The notes under the pieces were generated by a model. The model had not been told where the DNA came from, searched no databases, and was given only the letters and a program-made list of their open reading frames with translations. Below, piece by piece: positions 6,592 to 14,720 of a DNA stretch of 14,721 nucleotides. The position numbers were made by a program, and so were the translations under genes. The first letter of the stretch is position 1; the number at the start of each line of letters is the position of its first letter. Source of the DNA: DTU032 sp964346175 (GTDB lineage Bacteria; Bacillota; Clostridia; Saccharofermentanales; DTU023); assembly GCA_964346175.1 (NCBI GenBank), contig CAYFTG010000027.1:1-14721 (forward strand), given 5' to 3'.

Positions 6592-7344
6592 TTGAAAGGG
6601 GAAGATCTTTTGACAGCTTCAACGGCTGATGAGTATAAAGAGCAAAAATTGAGGATTCAGCAGGCCTATAAGAATTTGCTGGAGGATATTCGGGAAAGTG
6701 CCGTCGCTGCCGGCAGAGATGCTGATGCGGTACAGCTAATTGCGGTGAGCAAGAATTTTGCGCCGAGTGATATCGATGCGATTTTGGAGCTTGGGCATGT
6801 GGATCTGGGCGAGAATAGGGTTCAGGAAATGAACAGTAAAATTGAGCACTATACGGCGGAAGGCAAGTTTTTGAATTGGCATATGATCGGGACTTTGCAG
6901 CGCAATAAGGTGCGGCAGATTGTGGGGCGTGTGGTTTTGATTCACTCCGTGGATTCTTTGCGCCTGATTAAGGAGATTCAGAAAAGGTCTGCTCAAGCCG
7001 GCTGTATTACGGAGGTTCTTTTGCAGGTCAATATTTCGGGAGAGGAAAGCAAGCACGGCTTTAGTAGCGATCAGGTCGAAGCGGTTTTGCGGAAGAGGGA
7101 TAAGTATCCGCATGTTCGCTTCCGCGGTCTGATGACGATGGCGCCGCACTATGAGGATCCGGAGCTGACGAGGCCGATATTCAAAGCGACACGCTTGTTA
7201 CAGGAGGAGCTGAGCTCTAGTTTGGCTATGCCGGAGTTTAATCATTTGTCGATGGGGATGACGAACGACTACCATCAGGCCATTGCGGAAGGTAGCACTA
7301 TGTTGCGGGTCGGGAGTGCGATTTTTGGCTCTAGGTACCAGTGA
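6592..7344 (+). CDS. yggS: YggS/YlmE-family PLP homeostasis protein
   Basis: A 250-residue single-domain TIM-barrel PLP-binding protein of the YggS/PROSC (PLPHP) family, which maintains vitamin B6 and amino/keto acid balance and has no demonstrated enzymatic reaction. Signatures in order: LIAVSKNF with Lys54 as the PLP lysine, LGENRVQEM (72-80), NWHMIGTLQRNKVR (95-108), SVDS (119-122), LLQVNISGEESKHGF (143-157), GLMTMAP (179-185), and the phosphate-binding end LSMGMTNDY...GSTMLRVGSAIFG (219-246). Start: TTG 6592 has GGAGGG (6577-6582) at 9-nt spacing. TTG 6610 is an alternative, and TTG 6526 would add 22 unusual residues. In Bacillus the equivalent ylmE sits before ylmF (sepF), the same order as here. 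The gene is complete. Confidence 0.9.
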   Translation: MKGEDLLTASTADEYKEQKLRIQQAYKNLLEDIRESAVAAGRDADAVQLIAVSKNFAPSDIDAILELGHVDLGENRVQEMNSKIEHYTAEGKFLNWHMIGTLQRNKVRQIVGRVVLIHSVDSLRLIKEIQKRSAQAGCITEVLLQVNISGEESKHGFSSDQVEAVLRKRDKYPHVRFRGLMTMAPHYEDPELTRPIFKATRLLQEELSSSLAMPEFNHLSMGMTNDYHQAIAEGSTMLRVGSAIFGSRYQ

Positions 7345-7361
7345 AGGCCGATTACTGGTAC
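7335..7361 (+). promoter_or_regulatory. 8-bp hairpin across the yggS stop codon
   Basis: GTACCAGT (7335-7342) and ACTGGTAC (7354-7361) are perfect inverted repeats around an 11-nt loop, overlapping the yggS stop. No T run follows, so it is not a standard intrinsic terminator. It may partly separate yggS from sepF, which has its own promoter downstream. Confidence 0.4.
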
Positions 7362-7401
7362 ACTTATAGCAATAAAGGACAAATGAAGAGGCCTGTGTTT
7401 C

Positions 7402-7430
7402 TTGAAACTCAGTCCGAGCGAACCTATAAT
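7402..7430 (+). promoter_or_regulatory. Consensus sigma-A promoter of sepF
   Basis: TTGAAA (7402-7407), a 17-bp spacer, and a perfect TATAAT (7425-7430). Transcription would start near 7437, leaving a short leader before the GGAGG (7450-7454) and ATG 7463 of sepF. This is the strongest promoter sequence I see in the window. Confidence 0.85.
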
Positions 7431-7462
7431 GGTACTTAATCTAAATTTTGGAGGATGAACGT

Positions 7463-7966
7463 ATGAGCTTCCTGACTAAAATACTCGGAAAACCCCCTGA
7501 GGATGATTTCGACGATTTTGACTATCACGACGACGAATATGAAGTCGAAAGTCATCCCTATGAGGAACCCCTCAGCAGCCGCCAGCAGCCTAAGCGAAAC
7601 TCTCGCGACGGCCGGGTTGTTGACATTAGGGAAGCGCGCAATGATTCACAACACGTTGTGATGCTGGTTGAAGCCGTTGATATTGATTCGGCTTGGCCTG
7701 TTTGCGATCACGTGAAATCCGGTCACACAGTCATTTGTAATACGGAACGCCTGAGCCAGGAAGTCCGTGTCCGCTTTCAGGATATTGTCTCCGGTTCAGC
7801 TTATGCGATCGGCGGTATTTTGCAGATGGTCTCTCAATATATTTTTGTTTTTGCTCCGCGCTCGACAAGAATTGACTTCGATGACGGACACTTCTCCACT
7901 GAGGCTATCAGAAGAACTGTCAACGCCGGCAGAGCAAAGACATATAATGGTCCTGTGATGCGATGA
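7463..7966 (+). CDS. sepF: Cell division protein SepF
   Basis: A 167-residue protein. SepF binds the C-terminal tail of FtsZ, tethers it to the membrane and is needed for division septum assembly in many Gram-positive bacteria. The N-terminal MSFLTKILGK fits the membrane-targeting amphipathic helix, followed by an acidic disordered linker (PPEDDFDDFDYHDDEYEVES). The SepF domain starts about residue 60 and carries the hallmark GSAYAIGGILQMVSQYIFVF (111-130). A tail of about 27 residues follows the domain. ATG 7463 is chosen over the TTG at 7448 because GGAGG (7450-7454) precedes it by 8 nt. Expression is from the promoter at 7402-7430. The stop overlaps the next gene's start by 4 nt. The usual YlmG, YlmH and DivIVA genes do not follow. 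Confidence 0.93.
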   Translation: MSFLTKILGKPPEDDFDDFDYHDDEYEVESHPYEEPLSSRQQPKRNSRDGRVVDIREARNDSQHVVMLVEAVDIDSAWPVCDHVKSGHTVICNTERLSQEVRVRFQDIVSGSAYAIGGILQMVSQYIFVFAPRSTRIDFDDGHFSTEAIRRTVNAGRAKTYNGPVMR

Positions 7967-8994
7967 ACCCTATATTATCCTTAATAATGACAATGAAAAC
8001 TGAAGAAGCTCAGTCGGTTGCTGATGCCTTCTCTTTTCTGGACGAATTGTGTGCGGCAGATAGGGAGAAGATAGATCTTTCTTTAATCTGCAATTGTGAA
8101 AGCACGAGCTTCGCTCAGTCTGCTGAAGCTTACGTGGCCGAACGCGGGCTGGGACTGCGTTTGTATCAATCGCGCCACAAGGGCATGGGTAGTGAGATTC
8201 ACACATCGATCAAGGAGTCTGAAGGCGAATGGTACATGCTACTTTCGGGCGATGACAGACTTAATGCGGGGGCTTTTTCTAAATTCTTACACGTACTGCG
8301 GCCGGATTATTTGCCTGCCACCGTCGGGATTGTTGCCTACAATGTCTTGGAAGAAGAAGTGGATGACGAATGGCAGACCATGTCCTTGGAAAAAATTTTC
8401 CCTATGGCCTTCAAACCATACGAATGGGAGGAATTGAAGCGCTTCAGTCGCTCGCGGCTTTTCACGATGAACAACTCGGTATTCCGGACTAAGCTTTTGA
8501 AAAAGGCTCCTCTGCGCATGCCGGAGGGTTCGGATCTGGCTGAGTATGTCTATTCATATTTGCTCTTGCCTTATGTCAAGCATCTTTACTACGCTAATTA
8601 TGACGTTCGCTATTCCGTCCCGAGTGCGGGAAACGGAGGCAGTGAGGACATCACGGATAAGGTCGACGATTTGCTGCGCATTACCCGTATGCTCTACGAT
8701 GTCTATCGTTTAGAAGACGATGTGCGCGATGAGTCTCAGCGCGAATATATGTACACTTACCTGACGGCTATAGTTTCTACGGCGGCCTTATCGCTTTTGG
8801 AAAAGGAAGATGAGGAGCATTACGATCGCTTGGAAAAACTGTGGCGCTGGATGCGGCGGGTGGACCGTGCTATGTATCGCCGCGTTAGAAGTAATATCCT
8901 TTATATCATCAACCATATGTCAAAAGATCGCTGGCGCATTTTGCGGCGTCAAGGCATAAAGTTGTCCAAGCGTTTCCTCACGTTGAACCACTGA
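7963..8994 (+). CDS. Glycosyltransferase family 2-like protein coupled to sepF
   Basis: A 343-residue protein with a GT-A/family 2-like beginning: strand ILSLIMTM, then DLSLICNCES (38-47), LGLRLYQSRHKGMGSEIHTSI (63-83; the usual stretch between nucleotide-binding strands), and GEWYMLLSGDDRLN (88-101) where GDD takes the place of the DxD metal/nucleotide-sugar motif. The middle (TMNNSVFRTKLLKKAPLRMP) resembles the acceptor-side loop of family 2 enzymes. The C-terminal part is helical and strongly charged, ending in a basic tail (RRQGIKLSKRF). No transmembrane helix is evident. The start overlaps the sepF stop (ATGA, 7963-7966), implying translational coupling. Acceptor and sugar are unknown; a cell-envelope or surface polysaccharide role is a guess from context. 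Confidence 0.7.
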   Translation: MNPILSLIMTMKTEEAQSVADAFSFLDELCAADREKIDLSLICNCESTSFAQSAEAYVAERGLGLRLYQSRHKGMGSEIHTSIKESEGEWYMLLSGDDRLNAGAFSKFLHVLRPDYLPATVGIVAYNVLEEEVDDEWQTMSLEKIFPMAFKPYEWEELKRFSRSRLFTMNNSVFRTKLLKKAPLRMPEGSDLAEYVYSYLLLPYVKHLYYANYDVRYSVPSAGNGGSEDITDKVDDLLRITRMLYDVYRLEDDVRDESQREYMYTYLTAIVSTAALSLLEKEDEEHYDRLEKLWRWMRRVDRAMYRRVRSNILYIINHMSKDRWRILRRQGIKLSKRFLTLNH

Positions 8995-9025
8995 TAGTTT
9001 TTCTAAAAAGCTCTGGAGGCTCCTT

Positions 9026-9828
9026 ATGAACAATGCTGATTTTATAAGTTCGATTGGGCAGACGGCAGGCGTCGTCATCGGATTGGATATCGGCGGAACG
9101 ACCACCAAGATAGTTGGTTTTGCCAACGGAGAACTGCTGACGGAAAAGTTAGTTGAGGCCAGCGACCCCGTTGCCTCAGCCTATGGAGCTCTAGGCAAAT
9201 TTCTTCGCGAGAACGGCCTCAAATTGGCTGAAGTGGAGGAGATTAGGACGACCGGCGTCGGGTCTTCGGCCATCAGCGGCAATCTCTTTGACTGTCCCAC
9301 ACGTCGGGTGTCGGAGTTTAATGCGACCGGACTAGGCGGCCTTTATGTGGCAGGTCTTGAGCGTGCGGTAGTCGTGAGTATGGGCACCGGTACTTCCATC
9401 GTCTATGCGGATCAGGAAACAAGTAGGCACATTATCGGTTCCGGAGTCGGCGGCGGGACTTTGCTGGGACTGGCAGATCGCATGCTGAATGTGCGAGATT
9501 TTGCTTCTTTGGCCAGCATGGCCGATCAAGGCAGTTTAGAAAACGTGGACCTTACCATTGGCGACATTTCCTGCGAAGCTATCGGCAATCTGACGGCCAA
9601 CACTACGGCCTCTAACTTCGGTAAAGTGAACGACAAGGCGCAGCCCAATGATCTGGCGCTCGGCATAGTCAACCTCGTCTTCCAGTCCGTCGGTACTGCG
9701 GCTGTTATGTCAGCCCGTTTGGCTGATGTGGACAAGGTTGTTTTCACCGGAAATATGGTGCGCATGACACAGGGGCGGAATACGCTGCAATCCTTCTCAA
9801 AACTTTACGGCATCGAGATGATCGTGCC
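9026..9828 (+). CDS. coaW: Type II pantothenate kinase (3' end in gap)
   Basis: The first 267 residues of a type II pantothenate kinase, which phosphorylates pantothenate with ATP as the first step of coenzyme A synthesis. It has the acetate/sugar kinase fold: phosphate-1 loop GLDIGGTTTK (19-28), TTGVGSSAI (75-83), RRVSEFNA (93-100) with Glu97 as probable catalytic base, phosphate-2 loop VVSMGTGTSIVY (116-127), GSGVGGGTLLGL (138-149), and adenosine-side VVFTGNMVR near the C-terminus. The family is normally about 265-280 residues, so only a short tail is lost in the N gap after GIEMIVP. ATG 9026 has GGAGG (9015-9019) at 6-nt spacing. It lies 31 nt after the glycosyltransferase-like gene and is probably cotranscribed. 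Confidence 0.9.
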
Positions 9829-9928
9829 NNNNNNNNNNNNNNNNNNNNNNNNNNNNNNNNNNNNNNNNNNNNNNNNNNNNNNNNNNNNNNNNNNNNNNNN
9901 NNNNNNNNNNNNNNNNNNNNNNNNNNNN
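9829..9928. other. Assembly gap (100 N)
   Basis: Exactly 100 N between the end of coaW and a 17-bp tandem repeat. Repeat collapse is the likely cause of the break. Any frame reading through the N run is not a real protein. Confidence 0.95.
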
Positions 9929-9979
9929 TCCCGGGCTCAGCGTAGTCCCGGGCTCAGTGTCCTCCCGGGCTCAGTGCAA
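9929..9979. repeat. 17-bp tandem repeat array, three copies seen
   Basis: Three units of exactly 17 bp start at 9929, 9946 and 9963. Each has the constant core TCCCGGGCTCAG followed by five variable bases (CGTAG, TGTCC, TGCAA). The array begins at the gap edge, so more units are probably missing. It lies 6 bp beyond the pepF stop, between the converging coaW and pepF genes. Confidence 0.85.
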
Positions 9980-9984
9980 TCCTG

Positions 9985-11733
9985 CTAAGGAATCAAATTT
10001 TCAAACTCGGCAACGAAGGGTTCAAAGGATTCTACACTCTTGATCCACGTCTGCTTGTCCGTCAGATCTAAGCCGACCATAGCGCCGGTTTCCTCCGAAG
10101 AAGAAACAGTGGTTGCAGTCAGCATCTGGTCATACTTTTCCATGAATTCGCTGCCTTCTTTTTGGGCTTTGTCATAGAGGGCGGCAGAGAAGAGGGAGCC
10201 GAAAGCATAGGGGTAATTGTAATAACTACGACCTGCAGAATAGTAGTGGCTTTTACAGGCCCACATGTAAGGATGCAGGCTCTCAGCGTCAAGACCGTCA
10301 CCGTACGATTCTACTTGAGCTTCGTGCATGATTTTTTGCAGATCTTCGGAGCGCAGATTTTCGTTTTGCACACGCTCGAATACTTCTTGCTCGAAGAGGA
10401 AGCGCGAGAGAATATCGCAGCAGGTTTGGCCGATGTTCATAAGGAGACTGTCAAGGAGTCCCAGCTTTATTTCCGGATCGTCGCTGGCTTCAATCTGCTC
10501 CAATGCGAAGTGGATTTCGTTGAAGGTCGAGGCTGTTTCCGCCACAGGCATCGAATAATCTTGGTTAAGCTGAGCGTGATCCTCGATGCGGGAGCCGTGA
10601 TAGGCGTGACCTAGCTCGTGTGCCAGGGTGGTGATGGCGCTGAAGGAGCCGTCAAAATTCGACAAGACCCGGCTTTGCTTGATGATGGACAAGTTGGAGC
10701 AGAAAGCTCCTCCTACTTTGTTCTCTCTGGGGTAGAAATCGATCCATTGATCTTCGTAGGCGCGGTCGATTACTGCGGCAATCGGCGGGTGTAGTTTTTC
10801 AAAAGATGAGACCAACATTTCTCTGGAATCTTCGACGGTGTAGCCGCTAGGCAGCTTGCCGATCGGTGCGAACATGTCCGCCCAGTGCAGGCTTTCCTGC
10901 CCGAAATATTTCGCCTTCGCTTTGTAGTAGCGAACAAAGATATCTTTCTTCTCGATGAGGGCGGCGATCAGAGCGTCCAGTGTTTCACGGCTGGTTCGGT
11001 TGCGGAAGAGAGACTCATCCAGTGGGCTGGCGTGTCCGCGCCTCTCTGTCAAATAATTGACCTGCCCCTTGATAGAGTTGAGGGCGCCGGCAAGTGATTT
11101 TTCGATTTGCGGATAAAGCGAGAGCTCAGCTTCGTAGGCTTTATGCCGCAGCTCTTGATCCGGATCGTAGGCCAGATTGCGCAATTCGGTTAAGGTCTTG
11201 CTTTCGCCGTCCAATTCGACGCTGGCTGTGGATGTCAGTTGATCAAAGAGGTTTTCCCAGGCACCGACGCCATAGATGTTCAGGTGGGCGATCAGTTCTT
11301 CCAGTTCGGCGTCCAAGAGGAAGCCTGCTTCGGCGTCCGCCTCGCGAAGCATGAACTCGTAGTGCTTCAGCTCATCTTCTTTGATCAGCTCGTCTATATT
11401 TTGAGTAGCCACTAGGCGTTTGAGTCCCACCTCGAAAGGTTGGAAACCGGCCATAATCCCCTTGATTCTGTTCAAGAGGGCGATAGTTTTGCTAATGCTT
11501 GTGTCGGCGTTCATGCGCAGAACGAGGTACGAAGCCAGTCTGACAACGAGCTCGCTCAGCTCTTCAGACAATTTGACCCCTTCCTTAATCTGCTCCACGG
11601 CAACGGCTTCTGTTTCGAAAAACGTGCGGCTGTCTTCTACTATATTGCTAAGTCGTTCAAAATCCTTCTCTATCTGAGGGTCCTCTAAACTGTCATAAAG
11701 TGGACTTAGGTCCCATCTTCCTGCTTCTTTCAT
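9985..11733 (-). CDS. pepF: Oligoendopeptidase F family M3 metallopeptidase
   Basis: A complete 582-residue cytoplasmic zinc peptidase of family M3, PepF type, which hydrolyses short oligopeptides in peptide turnover. The N-terminus (WDLSPLYDSLEDPQIEKDFE) is the typical PepF opening, followed by an all-helical N-domain. The catalytic site is AHELGHAYHG (371-380), with His372 and His376 as zinc ligands and Glu373 as catalytic base. The downstream MPVAETASTFNEIHFA (395-410) supplies the third ligand, most likely Glu399. Length fits the family (about 590-600). The start is supported by GGAGG (complement of 11739-11743), 5 nt before ATG. A -10-like TAGAAT (complement of 11764-11769) lies upstream. 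It converges on coaW across a repeat array. Confidence 0.93.
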   Translation of the reverse strand: MKEAGRWDLSPLYDSLEDPQIEKDFERLSNIVEDSRTFFETEAVAVEQIKEGVKLSEELSELVVRLASYLVLRMNADTSISKTIALLNRIKGIMAGFQPFEVGLKRLVATQNIDELIKEDELKHYEFMLREADAEAGFLLDAELEELIAHLNIYGVGAWENLFDQLTSTASVELDGESKTLTELRNLAYDPDQELRHKAYEAELSLYPQIEKSLAGALNSIKGQVNYLTERRGHASPLDESLFRNRTSRETLDALIAALIEKKDIFVRYYKAKAKYFGQESLHWADMFAPIGKLPSGYTVEDSREMLVSSFEKLHPPIAAVIDRAYEDQWIDFYPRENKVGGAFCSNLSIIKQSRVLSNFDGSFSAITTLAHELGHAYHGSRIEDHAQLNQDYSMPVAETASTFNEIHFALEQIEASDDPEIKLGLLDSLLMNIGQTCCDILSRFLFEQEVFERVQNENLRSEDLQKIMHEAQVESYGDGLDAESLHPYMWACKSHYYSAGRSYYNYPYAFGSLFSAALYDKAQKEGSEFMEKYDQMLTATTVSSSEETGAMVGLDLTDKQTWIKSVESFEPFVAEFENLIP

Positions 11734-11763
11734 CGTAGCCTCCTTTTTTTTGCTTCAAAAATC

Positions 11764-11769
11764 ATTCTA
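11764..11769 (-). promoter_or_regulatory. Possible -10 element of pepF
   Basis: TAGAAT on the - strand, 5 of 6 to consensus, about 30 nt before the pepF start. The sequence 17 bp upstream (TGTATC) is a poor -35, so the call is weak. Confidence 0.3.
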
Positions 11770-11814
11770 ACATTACTGTTCTCGCTGATACACGTAGGGC
11801 GCCGAAGCGACTTG

Positions 11815-11826
11815 CACGCTAGCGTG
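11815..11826. repeat. Perfect 12-bp palindrome
   Basis: CACGCTAGCGTG is a perfect palindrome, flanked by CTTG on the left and, after AAAG, CAAG on the right. It lies between the 3' end of the truncated - strand gene and pepF. It could be a protein-binding site or the core of a hairpin; no T run supports termination. Confidence 0.4.
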
Positions 11827-11850
11827 AAAGCAAGCTAATCTGCCGGAATC

Positions 11851-11997
11851 TTACAAGAGGTGAGCGGCCTGCTCCGGAGAGAGCGCGCCTTCTTTCAGTT
11901 CGATTCTCTCCACTTGACCGCCGACGCCACGTAAGAGATAGGCCTTTCTCGCGGGGTCCGCTTTGATGTGGATCAAGACATTTTTAAGAGGTACTCT
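11851..11997 (-). pseudogene. 3' end of a gene cut off at the AT-rich island boundary
   Basis: A - strand frame of 48 residues ending in TAA, with GC-rich codon use like the core block: VPLKNVLIHIKADPARKAY, then LLRGVGGQVERIELKEGAL, ending SPEQAAHLL. It has no start codon: upstream it runs directly into the end of the ABC ATPase gene, whose stop lies at 11997-11999, and composition changes to AT-rich within a few bases. It is best read as the C-terminus of a larger protein whose remainder was replaced when the island arrived, or removed by an assembly misjoin. I do not recognise the family. Confidence 0.5.
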
Positions 11998-12605
11998 CAG
12001 ATTTTCACAACATAAGGTTCATCTTCAATAATACCCTGATCGTGGGTAACAATGATAACCGTTTTACCTTCTTCATTAAGTTCGTGCAACAACCTCATAA
12101 CAATATCTCTATTTTTCTTGTCAAGTGAGCCAGTAGGTTCATCTGCCAAAACAACAGAACATTTTTTCATCATAAGACGAGCTAAAGCAACTCTCTGTTG
12201 TTCACCACCGGAAAGCTGATAAACTTTTTTGTTAACTTCCTTTGATAACCCCACACGATTAAGAGCTTCTTTAAGTGATACTTTAGTTCGGCTTGATTTT
12301 TTAATCAAACTTAAATTTTCTTTAACCGTCTTATTTTCAAGCAGTGCAAAATTCTGAAAAAGAAACCCTACTGTATCCGCAAAAAAACTGTTTTTATTTT
12401 TAAGCTGGGTAACATTTATCCCTTCAATTACGATGCTACCGCCATCTGGCTTTTCGATACCACCAATCATATTGAGTAAAGTGCTTTTTCCACTGCCGCT
12501 ATCGCCGCTGATTACTACAAAACTTCCATCCGGAATTTCTAAATTAAAGTTAGAGAAAATTATTTTATCTCCAAATGCTTTATTTAAGCCACGAATTATA
12601 ATCAT
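11997..12605 (-). CDS. Bacteriocin-type ABC transporter ATPase (lactococcin-972 group)
   Basis: A complete 202-residue ABC ATP-binding subunit. Walker A is GDSGSGKST (about residues 34-42), the Q-loop is FLFQNFALLENKT, the signature is LSGGEQQRVALARL, Walker B is VVLADEPTGSLD, and the switch histidine is in VIIVTHDQG. It resembles MacB/LolD-type ATPases and, given its short length and its DUF1430-type partner, the lactococcin-972-group bacteriocin ATPases. Start: ATG 12605 is chosen because GGAGG (complement of 12612-12616) is 6 nt away; the ATG at 12611 abuts that site. The start overlaps the stop of the membrane gene (ATGA), so the two are translationally coupled. It presumably powers bacteriocin export or self-protection. 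Confidence 0.88.
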   Translation of the reverse strand: MIIIRGLNKAFGDKIIFSNFNLEIPDGSFVVISGDSGSGKSTLLNMIGGIEKPDGGSIVIEGINVTQLKNKNSFFADTVGFLFQNFALLENKTVKENLSLIKKSSRTKVSLKEALNRVGLSKEVNKKVYQLSGGEQQRVALARLMMKKCSVVLADEPTGSLDKKNRDIVMRLLHELNEEGKTVIIVTHDQGIIEDEPYVVKI

Positions 12606-14582
12606 AAACATCCTCCCTTCAATGACTTTGAGATATTTGTTTTTTCAACCCACATAATATCGGTGAAAATGATTGCCATTTCAATAATGGTGAGCAACGC
12701 TCCAATCAGTAAAGCAATCCCGACACTTGCGTTAGATATAAAAATCGAAACAATGCAAATCAATATCACAACGGCTATATTTTCTATGAGATTAACGAAA
12801 ATAAATCTTTTGTGCCTTTCATAAAAGCTATAACCTAAAACCTTTTTGAGGGAGATTTCCATAGAGTTAAGTCTAAATTCCATTTTCGCTTCAGATACGA
12901 TGATAGCTATATCTAACAGCAATACTAATACGCAAAGAGAGCTTATAAAGCTAATCAATTTTACAAGGAAACTATGACTATAAGTGTAATCCTCTCCGAC
13001 ATTCGTCAGCATAAAATAGTGTGAACCAAGCTGTTCTGAATATTTTTCCGCAACATTGCGAATTGTGCTTTCATCGCATCCGTAGATTACCTCACCATTA
13101 TATGTTCCTGTTTCGATATAACTTCCATTTAAAGCAACAGCCTCATTTGCCTGATAGATCACAATCGGATTTGTTGCTCTTGACAATCCGTCAATAGCCT
13201 CTTCTCTGTTCGAATTGAGATAATAAAACCTCTCTCTGCCAGAATATTCTTTATAAACAACACGCAGTTCTTCTGCATTTTGGGTAAGAGAGCTAATTTC
13301 CTCTTTTGCGATATCTTTGTATGATTCCGCATTTCTTCCCTTTGGCACGAAGACCACTATATCCTCTTTTTCATCATCTTCAGTAAGCATATCAGAAAAC
13401 CCTTGTAGCATATCTCTGGCATTATGATTTACAAAAATATAATTATCCGTATCGCTTATCCGGCTGCCTATGCAGACCACCGGATTTATAGTGTTGTATT
13501 CATTTTCGTAAAGATCATTCCAAAATTTGCTCTCTGTGGATTCCTCCTCATTTTCTTCAAAAGGAGGTTCAAGCTGCATAACTCCAAAATAATAATCATT
13601 ATAATGATTTTCTAAAAGAGTAGTGTTTGTAAGTAAATTACCTTGAATGCTACTGAGATTTGTAGTTATTGTAAAAATTGTCATAGCAGTAGCAAATACT
13701 TTAAGACCGTTCAGAAGATAAAACATACCTTTTTTATCTGAAGCATTGGCAAAGGCTTTTTTTACATCAAAGCGGACAAAAGCAGCATAAGGAATTACGG
13801 AAAGAACTGCTCCGGCACAATACACTGCCAAAATGAGATGATCTTCATATGCCCCCGATATAAATTGAGAAACAAGCAGCTTTGCTAAGACGAATAATGC
13901 AGCATACGAAATCATATCAGCCACTACAGCTTTTAGAGCAATCACAGCAGCATTTTCGCCAAGAGAAGCTCGTACAACTACTACCTTNNNNNNNNNNTTC
14001 CTTTCGCCTGCGTATCACCTCAATCACATTAAGCACAATCATCAATATGGCAACCAATCCCCAAACAATGAACATCATATCAGTTTCGGTTGATTGCCAA
14101 AACTCTGGCTGCGATATAGAATATTCTTTTGCTAAATCTTGATATGTGGCAATAATGTCATCATCATCACCGATATAGCTGACCATTATGTCCTGTCCAT
14201 TGCCTATGTTTTTTGCTTCTCTAAAATCTTTAAATTCTATTACGGTGATTCCGCCTATCAAAGCCATATATGTTTTTTCCTCAATATCCATTGTGCTTTT
14301 AAGACTATCCCGAACAACGGTATCATCACCATAAATATAAAGTCTTGTCTGATAATTAGAAACTCTCTGATTAAAAGTCGAAAAGATATGAACACCATGC
14401 TTCTCAGCTGTATCTTCTGCATTGGCTAAAAATGAATCCATATCGTCATTGGTAGTTGTGTATTTGGACGATAAATAATAAGCACCATTAAAGGTCCATA
14501 GCATATTTTGATATACTTCAGCTTGCATAACAAAAGCAAAAATAATCGTAATCAACAGCAATATATTTCTTATATTTTTCAT
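12602..14582 (-). CDS. DUF1430-family bacteriocin-associated membrane protein, interrupted by a 10-N gap
   Basis: I read this as one gene. The N-terminal part (195 residues, 14582-13998) has a membrane helix (about 5-22, NILLLITIIFAFVMQ), an extracytoplasmic domain, and a second helix (169-190) ending IEVIRRRKE. After the gap, the frame at 13987 reads KVVVVRASLGENAAVIALKA, the cytoplasmic segment expected next, followed by several helices, a large extracytoplasmic domain, and a C-terminal set of helices around EISLKKVLGYSFYERHKRF. Total about 656 residues, normal for DUF1430 proteins, which act with an ABC ATPase in bacteriocin transport or immunity. Ten N puts the halves out of frame; the true gap must be a multiple of three. 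AAAGGAGG lies 14 nt before ATG 14582, a long spacing. It is coupled to the ATPase gene. Confidence 0.75.
13988..13997. other. Assembly gap (10 N)
   Basis: Ten N inside the DUF1430-type gene. The length is not a multiple of three although both sides read as one protein, so this is a placeholder rather than a measured gap. Confidence 0.9.
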
Positions 14583-14591
14583 TTGAAATTC

Positions 14592-14720
14592 TTAAACCTC
14601 CTTTGAATAGGTAACAGACACGCGATTGCCCAAAATACTAATATGGATTTTTTCATACAACCACATTCTCTTGTTAGATTCTAATTTTCCGTTTTCTTTA
14701 TTCGCATAAATTATTCGATA
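14592..14720 (-). CDS. 3' end of an unidentified gene upstream of the bacteriocin-type ABC unit
   Basis: An open frame of 42 residues runs from the window edge to a TAA at 14592-14594. It reads YRIIYANKENGKLESNKRM, then WLYEKIHISILGNRVSVTY, then SKEV. The ribosome binding site for the DUF1430-type gene lies within its last codons, and its stop is 9 nt before that gene's start, so it is probably the preceding gene of the same operon. In lactococcin-972-type loci the bacteriocin precursor holds this position, but I see no clear similarity to that family in the visible part. An overlapping 25-codon frame (14656-14579) competes with it. Confidence 0.4.
   Translation of the reverse strand, partial: YRIIYANKENGKLESNKRMWLYEKIHISILGNRVSVTYSKEV

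Noticed and set aside
9929..9988. Continuation of the coaW frame through the N run to 9988.
   Set aside because: The frame only survives because N codons have no stops; the residues after the gap come from the tandem repeat, not the kinase.
10162..10614. A 150-residue + strand frame opposite pepF.
   Set aside because: It is antisense to a full-length, well-supported peptidase gene and shows no recognisable domain.
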